Positions 47,904-56,594 of a stretch of 64,000 nucleotides of DNA are shown here, piece after piece (the stretch's first letter is position 1; the number at the start of each line of letters is the position of its first letter). The notes under the pieces are model-generated. The model did not search any database. It saw only the letters and a list, made by a program, of their open reading frames with translations, and was not told the origin of the DNA. The position numbers and the translations under genes were made by a program. The stretch is from an uncultured Ignavibacteria bacterium. Its GTDB lineage: Bacteria > Bacteroidota > Ignavibacteria > SZUA-365. The stretch lies in assembly GCA_913061095.1 (NCBI GenBank), contig CAJXVM010000009.1, positions 124,001 through 188,000 on the forward strand, written 5' to 3'.

Positions 47904-47909
47904 CGAAGA

Positions 47910-48992
47910 CTACTTGATCTTGACGTTGCAGATGATGTTCACCTGCAGGTGCATGCCATCGGGCGCGAGGTAAGCATAGACCTCGGTTTCCTTGATGCTG
48001 GAATGGCCGAGGAGCTTGCTCACGTCCTGGATCTTTACTCCCATTTGAACCAGGTGGCTTGCGAACGTGTGGCGGAATTTATGCAGCTTCGCAACCTTGA
48101 TCCCTGCTTTCTTCGCTGCCTTCTTGCACTTGTCCAGTGCTGTGCGTTCAGGGATCTGCCGGCCCGTCTTCGTGGCGAAAACGAAGTCCTCCGAGTACGG
48201 TTCCTTGCGGAGCTTCTCCAGCTCTTCATACAGCCTCTCACTGATGGGAATCGTGCGATTGGCGTTGGGAGTCTTCACGTCGAAATCTGATCGCTCATGG
48301 ACGTGGAGAACACGCTTTTTGAAATCGACATCCTCCCAGCGAAGCGAGGCGGCCTCGTTGAACCGCATGCCGGTATCGAGGAGGCCGAGGAAGAAGAGCC
48401 AGTAGGGCCGTGAAATAGGTTGTGCGAAGAACCGCTTCAGCTCATTCTCGGAGAAAAAATCCGGCCGTTTCCGTTCGATCTTGAGTGGCTTGATATGCAG
48501 GAAAGGGGAGCGGGCGATGTGTCCTGCCGCCACTTCCTGGTTGAATACCGCGCGCACGACCATCAGGTACATGTTCACGGTTTTCGGTTTCGGTTTCAGG
48601 ATTCGATCAGTCGAGCCTTTCGGATCTTTCTTCTCGGCGATCAGAGCACCGTAATACTCCGTGGCGAGATCCGTGGAGAACTCATTCACGTACGCAATCC
48701 CAACTGCCGCACAGAAGTGTTCGAACTGGTCGAGAATGTAGTTGTACCGCTTGGTCGTTCGTGGTGTGAGGTCTGCCTTGCTGGCCTTGAAATCCCGGAC
48801 AGCGTCGTCGATGCGGTAGCGGACTTTCCGTGCACCCGCGCCGATCAACTTGTGATCCAGTCGTTCTTTCTTGATTGCGTCTTCGTAGTCACGTGCATCA
48901 GTCAGTTTCTCGAACATGCGCTGATGACGCTTCCCGAAGGCGTCTCGTTGGTCGACCTTATAGCGGCCGTCTTTCTGTTTTTTTATTGCCAT
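47910..48992 (-). CDS. Tyrosine-type site-specific integrase
   Basis: 360 aa; AAGGAAA lies before ATG 48992. It has an N-terminal arm-type region (AIKKQKDGRYKVDQRDAFGK), a core-binding SAM-like domain (KRYNYILDQFEHFCAAVG), and a catalytic domain with Arg in LDTGMRFNEAASLRWEDV, HKFRHTFASHLVQMG (H-x-x-R), LLGHSSIKET and the nucleophile tyrosine in VYAYL. It cuts and rejoins DNA at the tRNA-Ser gene, 160 bp away. The C-terminus is extended by 18 residues beyond the tyrosine. It is the last gene of the leftward arm. Confidence 0.93.
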   Translation of the reverse strand: MAIKKQKDGRYKVDQRDAFGKRHQRMFEKLTDARDYEDAIKKERLDHKLIGAGARKVRYRIDDAVRDFKASKADLTPRTTKRYNYILDQFEHFCAAVGIAYVNEFSTDLATEYYGALIAEKKDPKGSTDRILKPKPKTVNMYLMVVRAVFNQEVAAGHIARSPFLHIKPLKIERKRPDFFSENELKRFFAQPISRPYWLFFLGLLDTGMRFNEAASLRWEDVDFKKRVLHVHERSDFDVKTPNANRTIPISERLYEELEKLRKEPYSEDFVFATKTGRQIPERTALDKCKKAAKKAGIKVAKLHKFRHTFASHLVQMGVKIQDVSKLLGHSSIKETEVYAYLAPDGMHLQVNIICNVKIK

Positions 48993-49084
48993 GCTATTTC
49001 CTTGAAATTGTTTTGAGTCAAGTCGCCGCATGGTGCCGGTTGGATCCGACACCCGCAGCGATAAGACTAATCCGACAGCGAGTT

Positions 49085-49501
49085 TCACACTGCCATAGCA
49101 GAGTAAATGGTGAGCTTCACCTCCCAGGTGGGAATTCCATCAGTGGCGGATGGCCAGTTCATCCCGTAGGCAAGCAGGTTCATGACAAGCTGGTACGTCA
49201 CGGCAACCAGATCCGCATGTACATCATCACTGATCGTTGAATTTTCGCCATTTTCGATCAGCTCATACTGATCCCAGAGCGTGCTGGTCGATACGACCAG
49301 CGATGCAAGGTTGCAATTTCCTAAAGCCAACTTCTCGGCTGCCTCCTGAATCAAATAAATTAATTGTTCCTCGGATTCAGCGGGCCGATTCATTTTTAGA
49401 AGCCCAAGTATTCCGAGCATCCCGCTTGTACTCCACCACTGCAATACCTCGGTCGGATCGGGGAGAGTGGTCCAGCCGAGACTGTGAGTATTTAAACGCA
49501 T
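49085..49501 (-). CDS. Element-borne protein of unknown function
   Basis: 138 aa; AAGGATC precedes ATG 49501. It is soluble, mostly helical and acidic (LIYLIQEAAEKLALGNCN, LWDQYELIENGENS). No motif or homologue is recognised. It lies between the helix-turn-helix gene and the integrase in the leftward operon, so it may modulate excision or replication; this is by position only. Confidence 0.6.
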   Translation of the reverse strand: MRLNTHSLGWTTLPDPTEVLQWWSTSGMLGILGLLKMNRPAESEEQLIYLIQEAAEKLALGNCNLASLVVSTSTLWDQYELIENGENSTISDDVHADLVAVTYQLVMNLLAYGMNWPSATDGIPTWEVKLTIYSAMAV

Positions 49502-49512
49502 AATTGATCCTT

Positions 49513-49824
49513 TTATATGGTAATTCCGTACACCAGCAGTTCTGCCAGCGTTTCCAGTGAGATCCGTCGTTGCCGTCTGCCATGCGGCGTTGAAGCTATC
49601 GTGCCTGCTTTGACGCGGCGGCGGACGAATTCGTATTGAGCGTTCAGAATTTCAGCCGCCTCGGAAACGGTGAATACGTGTTTGCCGGGATGCTGCTCTT
49701 TCAGCTCTGTGATTTTTTCTTCGACCGTGGCGGAAGGGAGAGGGGCCGGAGATCCGGCCTCCTCTTCTTGCTTCCGGCTGCGCATCGGCCGCTGTGCTTT
49801 GTATGTGGAGAGATCAATTGCCAC
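49513..49824 (-). CDS. MerR/excisionase-type helix-turn-helix protein
   Basis: 103 aa from GTG 49824; ATG 49785 would remove 13 residues. The C-terminal half, HVFTVSEAAEILNAQYEFVR followed by RRVKAGTIASTPHGRRQRRI, is the excisionase/MerR-like recognition fold (a helix-turn-helix then an arginine-rich wing). Such proteins bend DNA for excision or repress element promoters. Its position between replication protein and integrase fits an Xis or control protein. It starts within 21 bases of the preceding stop, so is cotranscribed. Confidence 0.7.
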   Translation of the reverse strand: MAIDLSTYKAQRPMRSRKQEEEAGSPAPLPSATVEEKITELKEQHPGKHVFTVSEAAEILNAQYEFVRRRVKAGTIASTPHGRRQRRISLETLAELLVYGITI

Positions 49825-49844
49825 TTCTCGCGTCCTGAGTCCTG

Positions 49845-51623
49845 TCAGCCTTCCTGAATGCTGCGCTTGGATGGCAGGATCGTGCGGCCAGTAGGCAGCG
49901 GATCTCCCGGGAACAGCAGAGCGCGACGCCCGCGGCCACCGGCCCCGTTCACCAGGTAGCCGTCCTCCACGCAACGCTTGACGCGACGTGAGACTGTGCT
50001 CTTGTCGAGACCGAGAGCATCTGCGAGTTCGGTGATGCTCACGCCATTCCGAGTCTCGGATTCTTCCATGATCTCGATCACAGCGTTGACGGTTTCACTC
50101 GTCTGCGGGCTAACGGTCATCTCGACCATTTCGGAGAGAATCGGGTTGAGAAGATGACGGACTGCTTCATAGTCAGCCCAGATTGCCACGATGCTGCCTT
50201 CATCATCCCGCGAGCGCTTGTGCACATGCAGCAGCGCGTGTGATTTGATCAGACCAATCAGCAAGTTTTTGTCCCGCCGGAGCCGCAGCGACACCGGGGG
50301 AATCTTTCCGAGCAGAGCGCCGAGATACGGGATATGAACCGGCGCGGCATTATGGGCGATGCATTCCTGCAACGCTTTCCACAGACGCACGACTTTTTCC
50401 GGAATCGGCGTGTCCACGGCAGCGATCATGCGCGCGGTGGTATCCGCATCATCTGCAACGGTCAGTGAGAAGAGCCTCGTTTCTGTTTCTGCGTGAAGCT
50501 TGATACCTGTCGTTGTCGTGATAACGGCGACAGGTCCTTCCTTTTTGATGACGACGCCCTCACGGCCGCCGCCCCGTTTTGGCCTTGTCGTATGGAGCTG
50601 CAACTCGCCCTCGGTGAGAAGGCTACGCAACGTGTAGGCGAGTTTTCGGCTGTCGATGCCATCTGCTTCGTTGATAAGCAGTACGCGGTGAGCGAAAGTC
50701 GCATTACTGTAGTAGAGCGACGCCGGGCTCATCCCCGTCATTTTAAGGTAAGCGGCTTCTGGCATGAGCTTCGTCACGCGATCAACGGCATAAGATTTGC
50801 CTGCCGCGCTCGAGCCTTTGATGGCAAGAGAAACCGGCCGGTCAAGCAGCCGTGATGTGAAAGCCAAGTAAATGAGCTTGACATGATCGATGTCCCCTGC
50901 GAATCCTGTACCGAGGAGAACCTTTGCCAGGTCATCCAGCAGGTTGCCGGAACGAAGGAGTGAACCCGCATCGACCTGGGCGCGTTCAACTGACTGTTCG
51001 CCAACGGAGTCCATGTCCACCTGCCACGGACGGAGGTTCTTCAGTTCGGAGCGGAGGTGAGATTTCAGGTCCCCGTCATACCGTGATGCCATGGAGAGCA
51101 GGTCACCAGCGGTGGACGGCGCTAGCGCAGCATGCTCACGCAGATCAGAGGTCGTGAGCCATTCCGGGAAATCGTTACCGAGGAAGACAACGTGGTCCAC
51201 GCCGTCGAGGAATGTGTCCCAGGTTGCTTGCCAGATGCGGTCGGCACCAGGACTGACTGCCTGGAATCCAAGACTCCACGCCAGCGCAGCGTCCAGTTCG
51301 GACGGAAGGATGAATACCGGCTTTCTCAGGTTCCAGCCGGTACGATGCCAGATTCCATACGGCACGTCGGCTGCTTTGCCCTTCCAGAACCAGTTGACAG
51401 GAACATCGGAGTCACCGTCGACCGTACGAAGGACACGCGTACCTAGCACGCTGCCCTGCGTATTATAGTAAGGGACGTGCAGTTCGGAGAGACCGTCCTT
51501 CGTGGCATAGCCGCCGCCGTTGAGCCGGAGAATGATCCAGAGTGCGGCTGCCGTCGCCTTGCCGACGATGGTCGTGAGCCAGGAAGGCGGGGGTTGAGGA
51601 GAATTGTGAGAAGATGTCTTCAT
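49845..51623 (-). CDS. TOPRIM/AAA-type replication protein with C-terminal winged helix
   Basis: 592 aa. AGAGG precedes ATG 51623; the extra upstream frame is discarded. An N-terminal TOPRIM-like region (VFILPSELDAALAWSLGFQA, with VVFLGND) comes first. Walker A KGSSAAGKS is at about residues 268-276, Walker B-like VLLINEAD further on, and an arginine-finger region later. The C-terminus is a winged helix (SITELADALGLDKSTVSRRV). This order is that of primase-helicase or replication initiators of mobile elements. It may unwind the element origin. Two palindromic operators lie 65-100 bp upstream. Confidence 0.75.
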   Translation of the reverse strand: MKTSSHNSPQPPPSWLTTIVGKATAAALWIILRLNGGGYATKDGLSELHVPYYNTQGSVLGTRVLRTVDGDSDVPVNWFWKGKAADVPYGIWHRTGWNLRKPVFILPSELDAALAWSLGFQAVSPGADRIWQATWDTFLDGVDHVVFLGNDFPEWLTTSDLREHAALAPSTAGDLLSMASRYDGDLKSHLRSELKNLRPWQVDMDSVGEQSVERAQVDAGSLLRSGNLLDDLAKVLLGTGFAGDIDHVKLIYLAFTSRLLDRPVSLAIKGSSAAGKSYAVDRVTKLMPEAAYLKMTGMSPASLYYSNATFAHRVLLINEADGIDSRKLAYTLRSLLTEGELQLHTTRPKRGGGREGVVIKKEGPVAVITTTTGIKLHAETETRLFSLTVADDADTTARMIAAVDTPIPEKVVRLWKALQECIAHNAAPVHIPYLGALLGKIPPVSLRLRRDKNLLIGLIKSHALLHVHKRSRDDEGSIVAIWADYEAVRHLLNPILSEMVEMTVSPQTSETVNAVIEIMEESETRNGVSITELADALGLDKSTVSRRVKRCVEDGYLVNGAGGRGRRALLFPGDPLPTGRTILPSKRSIQEG

Positions 51624-51686
51624 AGTACCTCTGTACATTGAAAATGATGATGGGCTATGTTTTTTCGCCCTGTACAGGTACCTGCG

Positions 51687-51721
51687 GGACAAAACGTGTC
51701 CGACCCGGACATTTCATGTCC
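51687..51721 (-). promoter_or_regulatory. Tandem palindromic operators or iterons upstream of the replication gene
   Basis: GGACAAAACGTGTCC (51687-51701) and GGACATTTCATGTCC (51707-51721) both have GGACA-N5-TGTCC symmetry and are exactly 20 bp apart, placing them on the same DNA face. They lie between the start of the replication gene and the end of the 465-aa gene. A repressor site or origin iterons are both possible. The HTH protein at 49513 is a candidate ligand. Confidence 0.65.
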
Positions 51722-51801
51722 GAGTGATTTTTTTGGAGATTTTTCTGAATTGCGGGGAAATTAAGGTAGGGTGAGCAACTGCGCCCGCGGTCAATCCACC
51801 G

Positions 51802-53199
51802 TCACCGTTTGGGCGGCAGTGTCACGTACCAGTCGCGGTCGGGATCAGGTTTCACATCGTAGCCGCCACTTCGGGCCTTGAATCTCGGTGGTGCTACGTA
51901 ATCGTAAAATGCCTTGGCCTCTGGTACTTCTTCTAGCGCCTCCTTCATCCTGTCGAATGCCTTTCGAACTGATTCTTGCGCCAATTTCAGCCTATCCATC
52001 AACTTTCGTGGTCTCCCTTCTTGGTCAAAATGGATATTATACTCCTGATTGAACTCTTTGAGCGTATTCGCCGCCGCCTCTCGCTCCTCAGGGGCAGTGC
52101 AGGTGTCTCGATACGCTTTCAGTTCAAGAGCATATTGTTTCCATGCCGTTGAGTCCTCGCGAGCATCCTCAGGGATCATGCTCATGAACCGGGAGACGAC
52201 GATATTCTCATCGCCCATATCGACAGGTGTCTCTGCTCCCGCGTCCGACTCGTTCGGGTTCCTCAGGTATAGACTTAATCTGGTTACATGGCGGTACTTG
52301 TTGATGCTATCCAAAAGCAGTGCAAGGTAGATGCTCCCGACACGTACCCGGTATCGACCCACAGGTTCCCCATCGAACCAGATTTCAAAATATTCCCCGC
52401 TGCATACCATCCGATTCGGATAATCTTCCAACCGATGCTCCGCGGCACCCTCTTGTTCCGACTCGCCCTGTAGTGTATCAGCTACATCCTGAGCGGCAGC
52501 TTCCTCCTGCGCGTCAGTGTCGCCGATCAACTGCGCGTAAACTTGCTCATCAACGATTCCCTCACCCTCAACTATGGCCTCAATCAGCTTTCCTACACCT
52601 TCATCTGAAATCGGTAACGTCCTCATCGTGACAGGAGGAACAGATTTGAGAGAAACTATATCGCTTTTCCCATCATGCCGGCCGAGATACCAATGCAGAA
52701 ACGGAAGGACGGCCGTATCCCACAGCGCGCGGATTTTCTGGGGAGAAAACTCCGGCGCGAATATATCACTCCAATCCTCATCCAGAATGACTCCCGGCAA
52801 TATCTCATTCTCGAAGTCTGTCCATACTTTTCTTATACCGACAGATTCATCCAACCGAAGCGTGTCCAGCACGAACACCTGGAACGTTGCGAGCAGCGCA
52901 ACGGCATCCTCGAAAGATCGCCCGGTCACTCCATGAATCCCGCGTAAAAGCGGCTCAATCTCCTCCACTGCCGCATCGGTGAGCGTACCCTGAATGAAAT
53001 ATGGTGGCATCACGGCAAGCAGTTCGACGCCCAACTTTGCTGATCTATCAGCCTCAAAGATTCTGACAGATATGGTCTCGTCCGCTGCTAGCACGGATGG
53101 TAATGTCATGTGGAACGAGACCTGTACGCGCTGGCGCAATTTCAACCACCTCTCATACGCGGGGAGATACTCGGCAACTAAATCCTCGATCTCTGACAT
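51802..53199 (-). CDS. Large element protein of unknown function
   Basis: 465 aa; GAGGGAAG precedes ATG 53199. It is soluble and acidic, with helices at both ends (RQRVQVSFHMTLPSV, MDRLKLAQESVRKAFDRMKE). The middle has an Ala/Asp/Glu-rich linker (DTDAQEEAAAQDVADTLQGE) and strand-like ends that include GEYFEIWFDGEPVGRYRVRV. No signal peptide or membrane segment. I do not recognise a family. First gene of the leftward arm, divergent from the 36-aa gene by 75 bp. Confidence 0.6.
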   Translation of the reverse strand: MSEIEDLVAEYLPAYERWLKLRQRVQVSFHMTLPSVLAADETISVRIFEADRSAKLGVELLAVMPPYFIQGTLTDAAVEEIEPLLRGIHGVTGRSFEDAVALLATFQVFVLDTLRLDESVGIRKVWTDFENEILPGVILDEDWSDIFAPEFSPQKIRALWDTAVLPFLHWYLGRHDGKSDIVSLKSVPPVTMRTLPISDEGVGKLIEAIVEGEGIVDEQVYAQLIGDTDAQEEAAAQDVADTLQGESEQEGAAEHRLEDYPNRMVCSGEYFEIWFDGEPVGRYRVRVGSIYLALLLDSINKYRHVTRLSLYLRNPNESDAGAETPVDMGDENIVVSRFMSMIPEDAREDSTAWKQYALELKAYRDTCTAPEEREAAANTLKEFNQEYNIHFDQEGRPRKLMDRLKLAQESVRKAFDRMKEALEEVPEAKAFYDYVAPPRFKARSGGYDVKPDPDRDWYVTLPPKR

Positions 53200-53273
53200 T
53201 TGGCGACTTCCCTCATGGAATCGGGTATAAGAATCCTGTACTGGTACTGATTCTACAACACAGGAGACATCAC
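53200..53273. promoter_or_regulatory. Short divergent control region of the element
   Basis: Only 74 bp separate the two arms. AGAATC and GATTCT (53230 and 53250 region) flank CTGTACTGGTACT, a dyad that could be a shared operator. AGGAGA for the rightward arm is at its end. Confidence 0.35.
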
Positions 53274-53384
53274 ATGCAAATCCCCAATCCTACCCGATGG
53301 ATCAACGTCGTCATCGTGCTCGGCGAAGAGGCCGTGCGCTGGATCTTCCGCAAGATTCGTGGAGGCCATACGGATGAGTACTGA
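53274..53384 (+). CDS. 36-aa protein, first of the rightward arm
   Basis: ATG 53274 follows AGGAGA by 7 nt. It encodes MQIPNPTRWINVVIVLGEEA, ending in IFRKIRGGHTDEY: one hydrophobic stretch with a basic tail, possibly membrane associated. Its stop lies 11 bases inside the next gene (start 53374), giving translational coupling. Too short to classify. Confidence 0.5.
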   Translation: MQIPNPTRWINVVIVLGEEAVRWIFRKIRGGHTDEY

Positions 53385-53910
53385 ACCGCATTTCATGGAA
53401 GCCCTGCTTGACGAAGCCATCGAGCAGGAGCAGGTCCAGTCCGAGGCATACGCGGATCTTGTGCTCATCGAGATTCGTGACCTGACCGCGCGCATCGAGA
53501 CAACGCTGGAGCAGGCCGCCGCGGAAAAACAAATTATCGATGACTGGGCTCTCACCCGCAGCGCCAAGCTTCAGGAGCGCATCGACTTTCTCTCAAAAAA
53601 ACTCGAAGCATTCATCGCCGAGCGCAACGTCAAGACCATCGACCTGGCCAATGGTCAGCTGAAGGTGCGGAAGAAACCGGATCGCGTGGAGGTGCAGGAC
53701 ATGGATCAGTTTCTGCTTCACGCGTCGCGCGATCTCGTATCGACAGTGCCTGAGTCCGTGAAGCCGGACCTGATGGCGATTAAGCAGTTCGTCAAGCGCA
53801 CCGGTGGACGGGCGCCACAAGGTGTCCGCATCATCGAAGGCAAGGAAGAATTTTCATACAAGCTGAAAGGAACAACGAATGGAAAATCAGAGAGCAAAGC
53901 TGGAGCTTGA
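53374..53910 (+). CDS. Siphovirus Gp157-like / Gam-like protein
   Basis: 178 aa from ATG 53374, behind GGAGG; GTG 53359 is an alternative. An N-terminal coiled coil (EAIEQEQVQSEAYADLVLIE, IETTLEQAAAEKQIIDDW) precedes LSKKLEAFIAERNVKTIDLA and LKVRKKPDRVEV. The latter matches the strand-turn of Gp157 and of Gam host-nuclease inhibitors, in which coiled coils are followed by a KT-GxLxxRKxPxxVEV-like motif. Such proteins bind DNA ends or confer phage resistance. Heads the phage-like recombination genes of the rightward arm. Confidence 0.65.
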   Translation: MSTEPHFMEALLDEAIEQEQVQSEAYADLVLIEIRDLTARIETTLEQAAAEKQIIDDWALTRSAKLQERIDFLSKKLEAFIAERNVKTIDLANGQLKVRKKPDRVEVQDMDQFLLHASRDLVSTVPESVKPDLMAIKQFVKRTGGRAPQGVRIIEGKEEFSYKLKGTTNGKSESKAGA

Positions 53911-54397
53911 GCTCAACGAACCGCGTGAGCTGGTGCTCCTCTACGATCAGCCCAAGACCGGAACGAGCAATTATGGTGACTGGCAACTTTTCGCACTGGT
54001 AGATCCCAGTACCGGCGTCGAGTACAGTTTTTTCAGCCCGAGTGATATCGTTACGCAGCAGCTCAGCCAGTTCAATGCGGGCGACAAGGTTCGACTCGTC
54101 AAGACCGCCAAGCAGGTTGGCAAGAAAGTCATCACCGATTACTCCGTGACATCTGCGAACGGCGGACCGCTGAAGTCCAAGCTCAATGGTAACGGGAATG
54201 GGCAAGATGCTGTGGCGCAGACTGAACCGTCTGCATCGGATGCGCTCTTCCAAATTCTGGAGTCCTGCTATGCCGATGCGATTCGGCTGCAGGAACGCTT
54301 CAACGGAATGGTCGATGTGAACCGACTGGCCATCACGCTGTTCATCGCGCGCAGCAAGACCAACGGCCACGCACTTGCCGGCGGGGTGTCATCATGA
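53879..54397 (+). CDS. Possible OB-fold single-stranded DNA-binding protein
   Basis: 172 aa; AAAGGA precedes ATG 53879, which overlaps the previous gene by 32 bases. Strands GDWQLFALVDPSTGVEYSFF and GDKVRLVKTAKQVGKKVITD suggest a five-stranded OB barrel. The glycine/asparagine-rich segment LNGNGNGQDAVAQTEPS and helical C-terminus recall SSB-type linkers. The start of the next gene overlaps its stop (ATGA). Its place between Gp157-like and DUF932 genes supports DNA recombination. The fold is inferred, not shown. Confidence 0.5.
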   Translation: MENQRAKLELELNEPRELVLLYDQPKTGTSNYGDWQLFALVDPSTGVEYSFFSPSDIVTQQLSQFNAGDKVRLVKTAKQVGKKVITDYSVTSANGGPLKSKLNGNGNGQDAVAQTEPSASDALFQILESCYADAIRLQERFNGMVDVNRLAITLFIARSKTNGHALAGGVSS

Positions 54398-55167
54398 GAA
54401 CGGACATCGAACGCAGACTTGAACCTTACCTTTTCCCGGTAACCGAAACCGCCGTCTACCGTGACGGCGCTGGAGAGAATGGCGTGCCGCAGATATCGAA
54501 AGACCATAAGGCCATCGTGCGCAAGGATAACGGAAAACTGATTTCCATTCAGCGAAACAGCTACAAGCTCGTTCCGAATTCCGAAGTCATCAAGCCGCTC
54601 ATGGATCAGCTGCACAAACTCGACACGTCCTGGTATATCGACAGCTCTCATTCGTTCGTCGATGATGCCCGCATGCGGCTTCAGATAACGTTCCCTGAGC
54701 TCGTGGTTCACGATGGACGATCAGATATTGCGCTCAGCCTCTATCTGCACAACAGCTACGACAGTTCTGAAGGTGTTCGCATGTACTTTGGGGCTATTCG
54801 ATTTCTCTGTAGAAATGGATTCGCGTTCGGGCAGATCCTTTCCAAGTTCTACGGCAAGCACACGACGGGCTTCGACATGCAGAACCTGCAACGTGAGCTT
54901 TCGGCCACTGCGGAAAAGCTTCCGGTCATCAAGCACAGAATCGGCACTCTTCTGGAAAGCAAGGTGGACAAGAACCTTCGCCTTGAAATTGACCGCCGCC
55001 TGGGCAAGCGTGTGACCAAGTACATCGAGCAGCAGGAGCAAGAGACGCAGAGGGCACAGAACCAGTGGGCGATGTACAATATCATCACGTACTACGTGTC
55101 CCATCTGGTCAAGCAGCGTATGCGAGCTGATTACCAGCTTCGGGCGAGCAAGATTTTCGGACTTTGA
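54394..55167 (+). CDS. DUF932 (phage/plasmid-like) protein
   Basis: 257 aa, overlapping the previous stop by four bases. Characteristic pieces are KDHKAIVRKDNGKLISIQRN with YKLVPNSEVI, IDSSHSFVDDARMRLQITFP, and GAIRFLCRNGFAFGQI, the layout of DUF932 proteins found on phages, plasmids and integrative elements near RecT/SSB genes. The C-terminus is helical (KYIEQQEQETQRAQNQW). Biochemical activity is not established. It supports a mobile origin of this arm. Confidence 0.8.
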   Translation: MRTDIERRLEPYLFPVTETAVYRDGAGENGVPQISKDHKAIVRKDNGKLISIQRNSYKLVPNSEVIKPLMDQLHKLDTSWYIDSSHSFVDDARMRLQITFPELVVHDGRSDIALSLYLHNSYDSSEGVRMYFGAIRFLCRNGFAFGQILSKFYGKHTTGFDMQNLQRELSATAEKLPVIKHRIGTLLESKVDKNLRLEIDRRLGKRVTKYIEQQEQETQRAQNQWAMYNIITYYVSHLVKQRMRADYQLRASKIFGL

Positions 55168-55169
55168 CG

Positions 55170-55472
55170 ATGTGGTTCCGAAGGAAGAAACTTCCTGACC
55201 CTCGTGAAGCAGAACCGTTCTGGCCTATGCGCTGTCCTAACTGCGGGTCCGACAAACTCCAGAAGATCGTCTTTGGCATCCCAACGGAGAACGAAAAGCT
55301 GCTTGGGAAGCGCCGCATGGCCATCTTTCTCGGGTGCGATGCAGACTTGGTGAACCTGCCACACTGGTACTGTAAAAAGTGCAAACACGGCTGGCAGGAC
55401 AAGAACGATTTCCGCTGCTATGAATGGAAGGAATGGTTGAAGGCATTCAGCAAGCTATCCCACGATCCGTAA
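55170..55472 (+). CDS. Zinc-ribbon protein
   Basis: 100 aa from ATG 55170 (TTG 55164 is possible). Two cysteine pairs, MRCPNCGSDKLQ and HWYCKKCKHGW, enclose about 50 residues and form a zinc ribbon; a fifth cysteine and tryptophan follow at FRCYEWKEW. No catalytic domain. It probably binds DNA or protein. It starts two bases after the DUF932 stop, so belongs to the same operon. Confidence 0.65.
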   Translation: MWFRRKKLPDPREAEPFWPMRCPNCGSDKLQKIVFGIPTENEKLLGKRRMAIFLGCDADLVNLPHWYCKKCKHGWQDKNDFRCYEWKEWLKAFSKLSHDP

Positions 55473-55543
55473 CCCACTATATATCCAACATATACAGCGG
55501 CCTTGTCGATTTGGATGAGGCCGCTCTTCATTCGGAGGCAATC

Positions 55544-56128
55544 ATGCAGTATGAGCATTGGAGCACCGAAAGGCTGGTTCAGGCTATCACAGGCAGACGA
55601 ATACATGAGCTGCCTCACCTTCGTGAGATAAGGCGCAATCCTGATTTGCTCCTGAGTATTGACGGTATCGGCACCGCATCGGCTAGACGCATACGCGCGG
55701 CACTGGAGCTTGGAATCCGGTATGCCACCGAACCTGCGACGGACAAGCCCGTGATCACGGGACCGGAAGACGTCGCGTCGATATACGGCCCGAGACTGCG
55801 CGACCTGAACCATGAGAGATTCTACGTGCTGGTGCTGGACAACGGCGGCCGCATTACGCATGAGCACCTGGTATCCCAGGGAATCGCAAACGCCTCGATC
55901 GTTCACCCCAGAGAAGTATTCCGCGAAGCGATCAGGCGCGGAGCATCGAACATGATATTGCTTCATAACCATCCATCAGAAGTGAAGGAGGCTTCGAGAG
56001 AAGACCACCTCATCACCCGGCAGCTCGTCGAAACTGGAAAAATCATCGACATAGAAATTCACGATCACATCATTATCGCTGGCCATTCCTACGTGAGTTT
56101 CGCGGAAAACGGCTGGCTGGAGGCCTAG
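55544..56128 (+). CDS. RadC-like JAB-domain protein
   Basis: 194 aa; GGAGG precedes ATG 55544. A longer frame from 55424 would overlap the zinc-ribbon gene and has no ribosome site. A helix-hairpin-helix region (LLLSIDGIGTASARRIRAAL) precedes the MPN/JAB fold: RFYVLVLDNGGRITHEHLVS, then LLHNHPSEVKEASREDH, with the two metal histidines and aspartate of RadC, while the usual G and P after HPS are replaced. RadC proteins are common on mobile elements and have no agreed function. It is the sixth gene of the rightward arm. Confidence 0.85.
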   Translation: MQYEHWSTERLVQAITGRRIHELPHLREIRRNPDLLLSIDGIGTASARRIRAALELGIRYATEPATDKPVITGPEDVASIYGPRLRDLNHERFYVLVLDNGGRITHEHLVSQGIANASIVHPREVFREAIRRGASNMILLHNHPSEVKEASREDHLITRQLVETGKIIDIEIHDHIIIAGHSYVSFAENGWLEA

Positions 56129-56132
56129 AATC

Positions 56133-56594
56133 ATGAAGAGAACAAACATCGCTCTGCTGGTATTGGCAGGGCTGCTTGCACTCTGGGATCTGACGCAGGG
56201 TCAGACCATCACCCAGGATACGTCCTGGTTTCGGAATGGGACCGTCAGCGCGCTTACGAGATATCTTGACGGCCAGCGCGTTGAACGTTGTGTCTTCTAC
56301 CCCACCGGTGAAGTCTGGATGATTGCGGAATACGATCCGGTAACGGAATTGCAGGACGGTGATGAGTTCTGGTACTGGCGAAATGGGGAAGCCCAGCACG
56401 CCTGCATATACGTTCGAGGCTATGCTCACGGTGAGGCCTACTGGTGGGACGAGTCAGGAAACTGGACGAAGACTGAACTCTACGTCGAGTCCCGGCGAGT
56501 GCCGCTGGACGACTTCTACAAGTACTTTCCTTCGGATGAATACGAAGCAGAACCAGATCCATCAGCGTTCGCGCTGAAAGCAAAGGGCCAATGA
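56133..56594 (+). CDS. Exported MORN-like protein
   Basis: 153 aa with an N-terminal signal peptide (IALLVLAGLLALWDLTQGQ). The mature part has repeats of the type GTVSALTRYLDGQRVERCVF, GEVWMIAEYDP and GEAYWWDESGNW, which are MORN-like hairpins. It starts five bases after the radC stop. Exported proteins at the end of mobile-element operons may be cargo. A terminator overlaps the stop codon. Confidence 0.6.
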   Translation: MKRTNIALLVLAGLLALWDLTQGQTITQDTSWFRNGTVSALTRYLDGQRVERCVFYPTGEVWMIAEYDPVTELQDGDEFWYWRNGEAQHACIYVRGYAHGEAYWWDESGNWTKTELYVESRRVPLDDFYKYFPSDEYEAEPDPSAFALKAKGQ

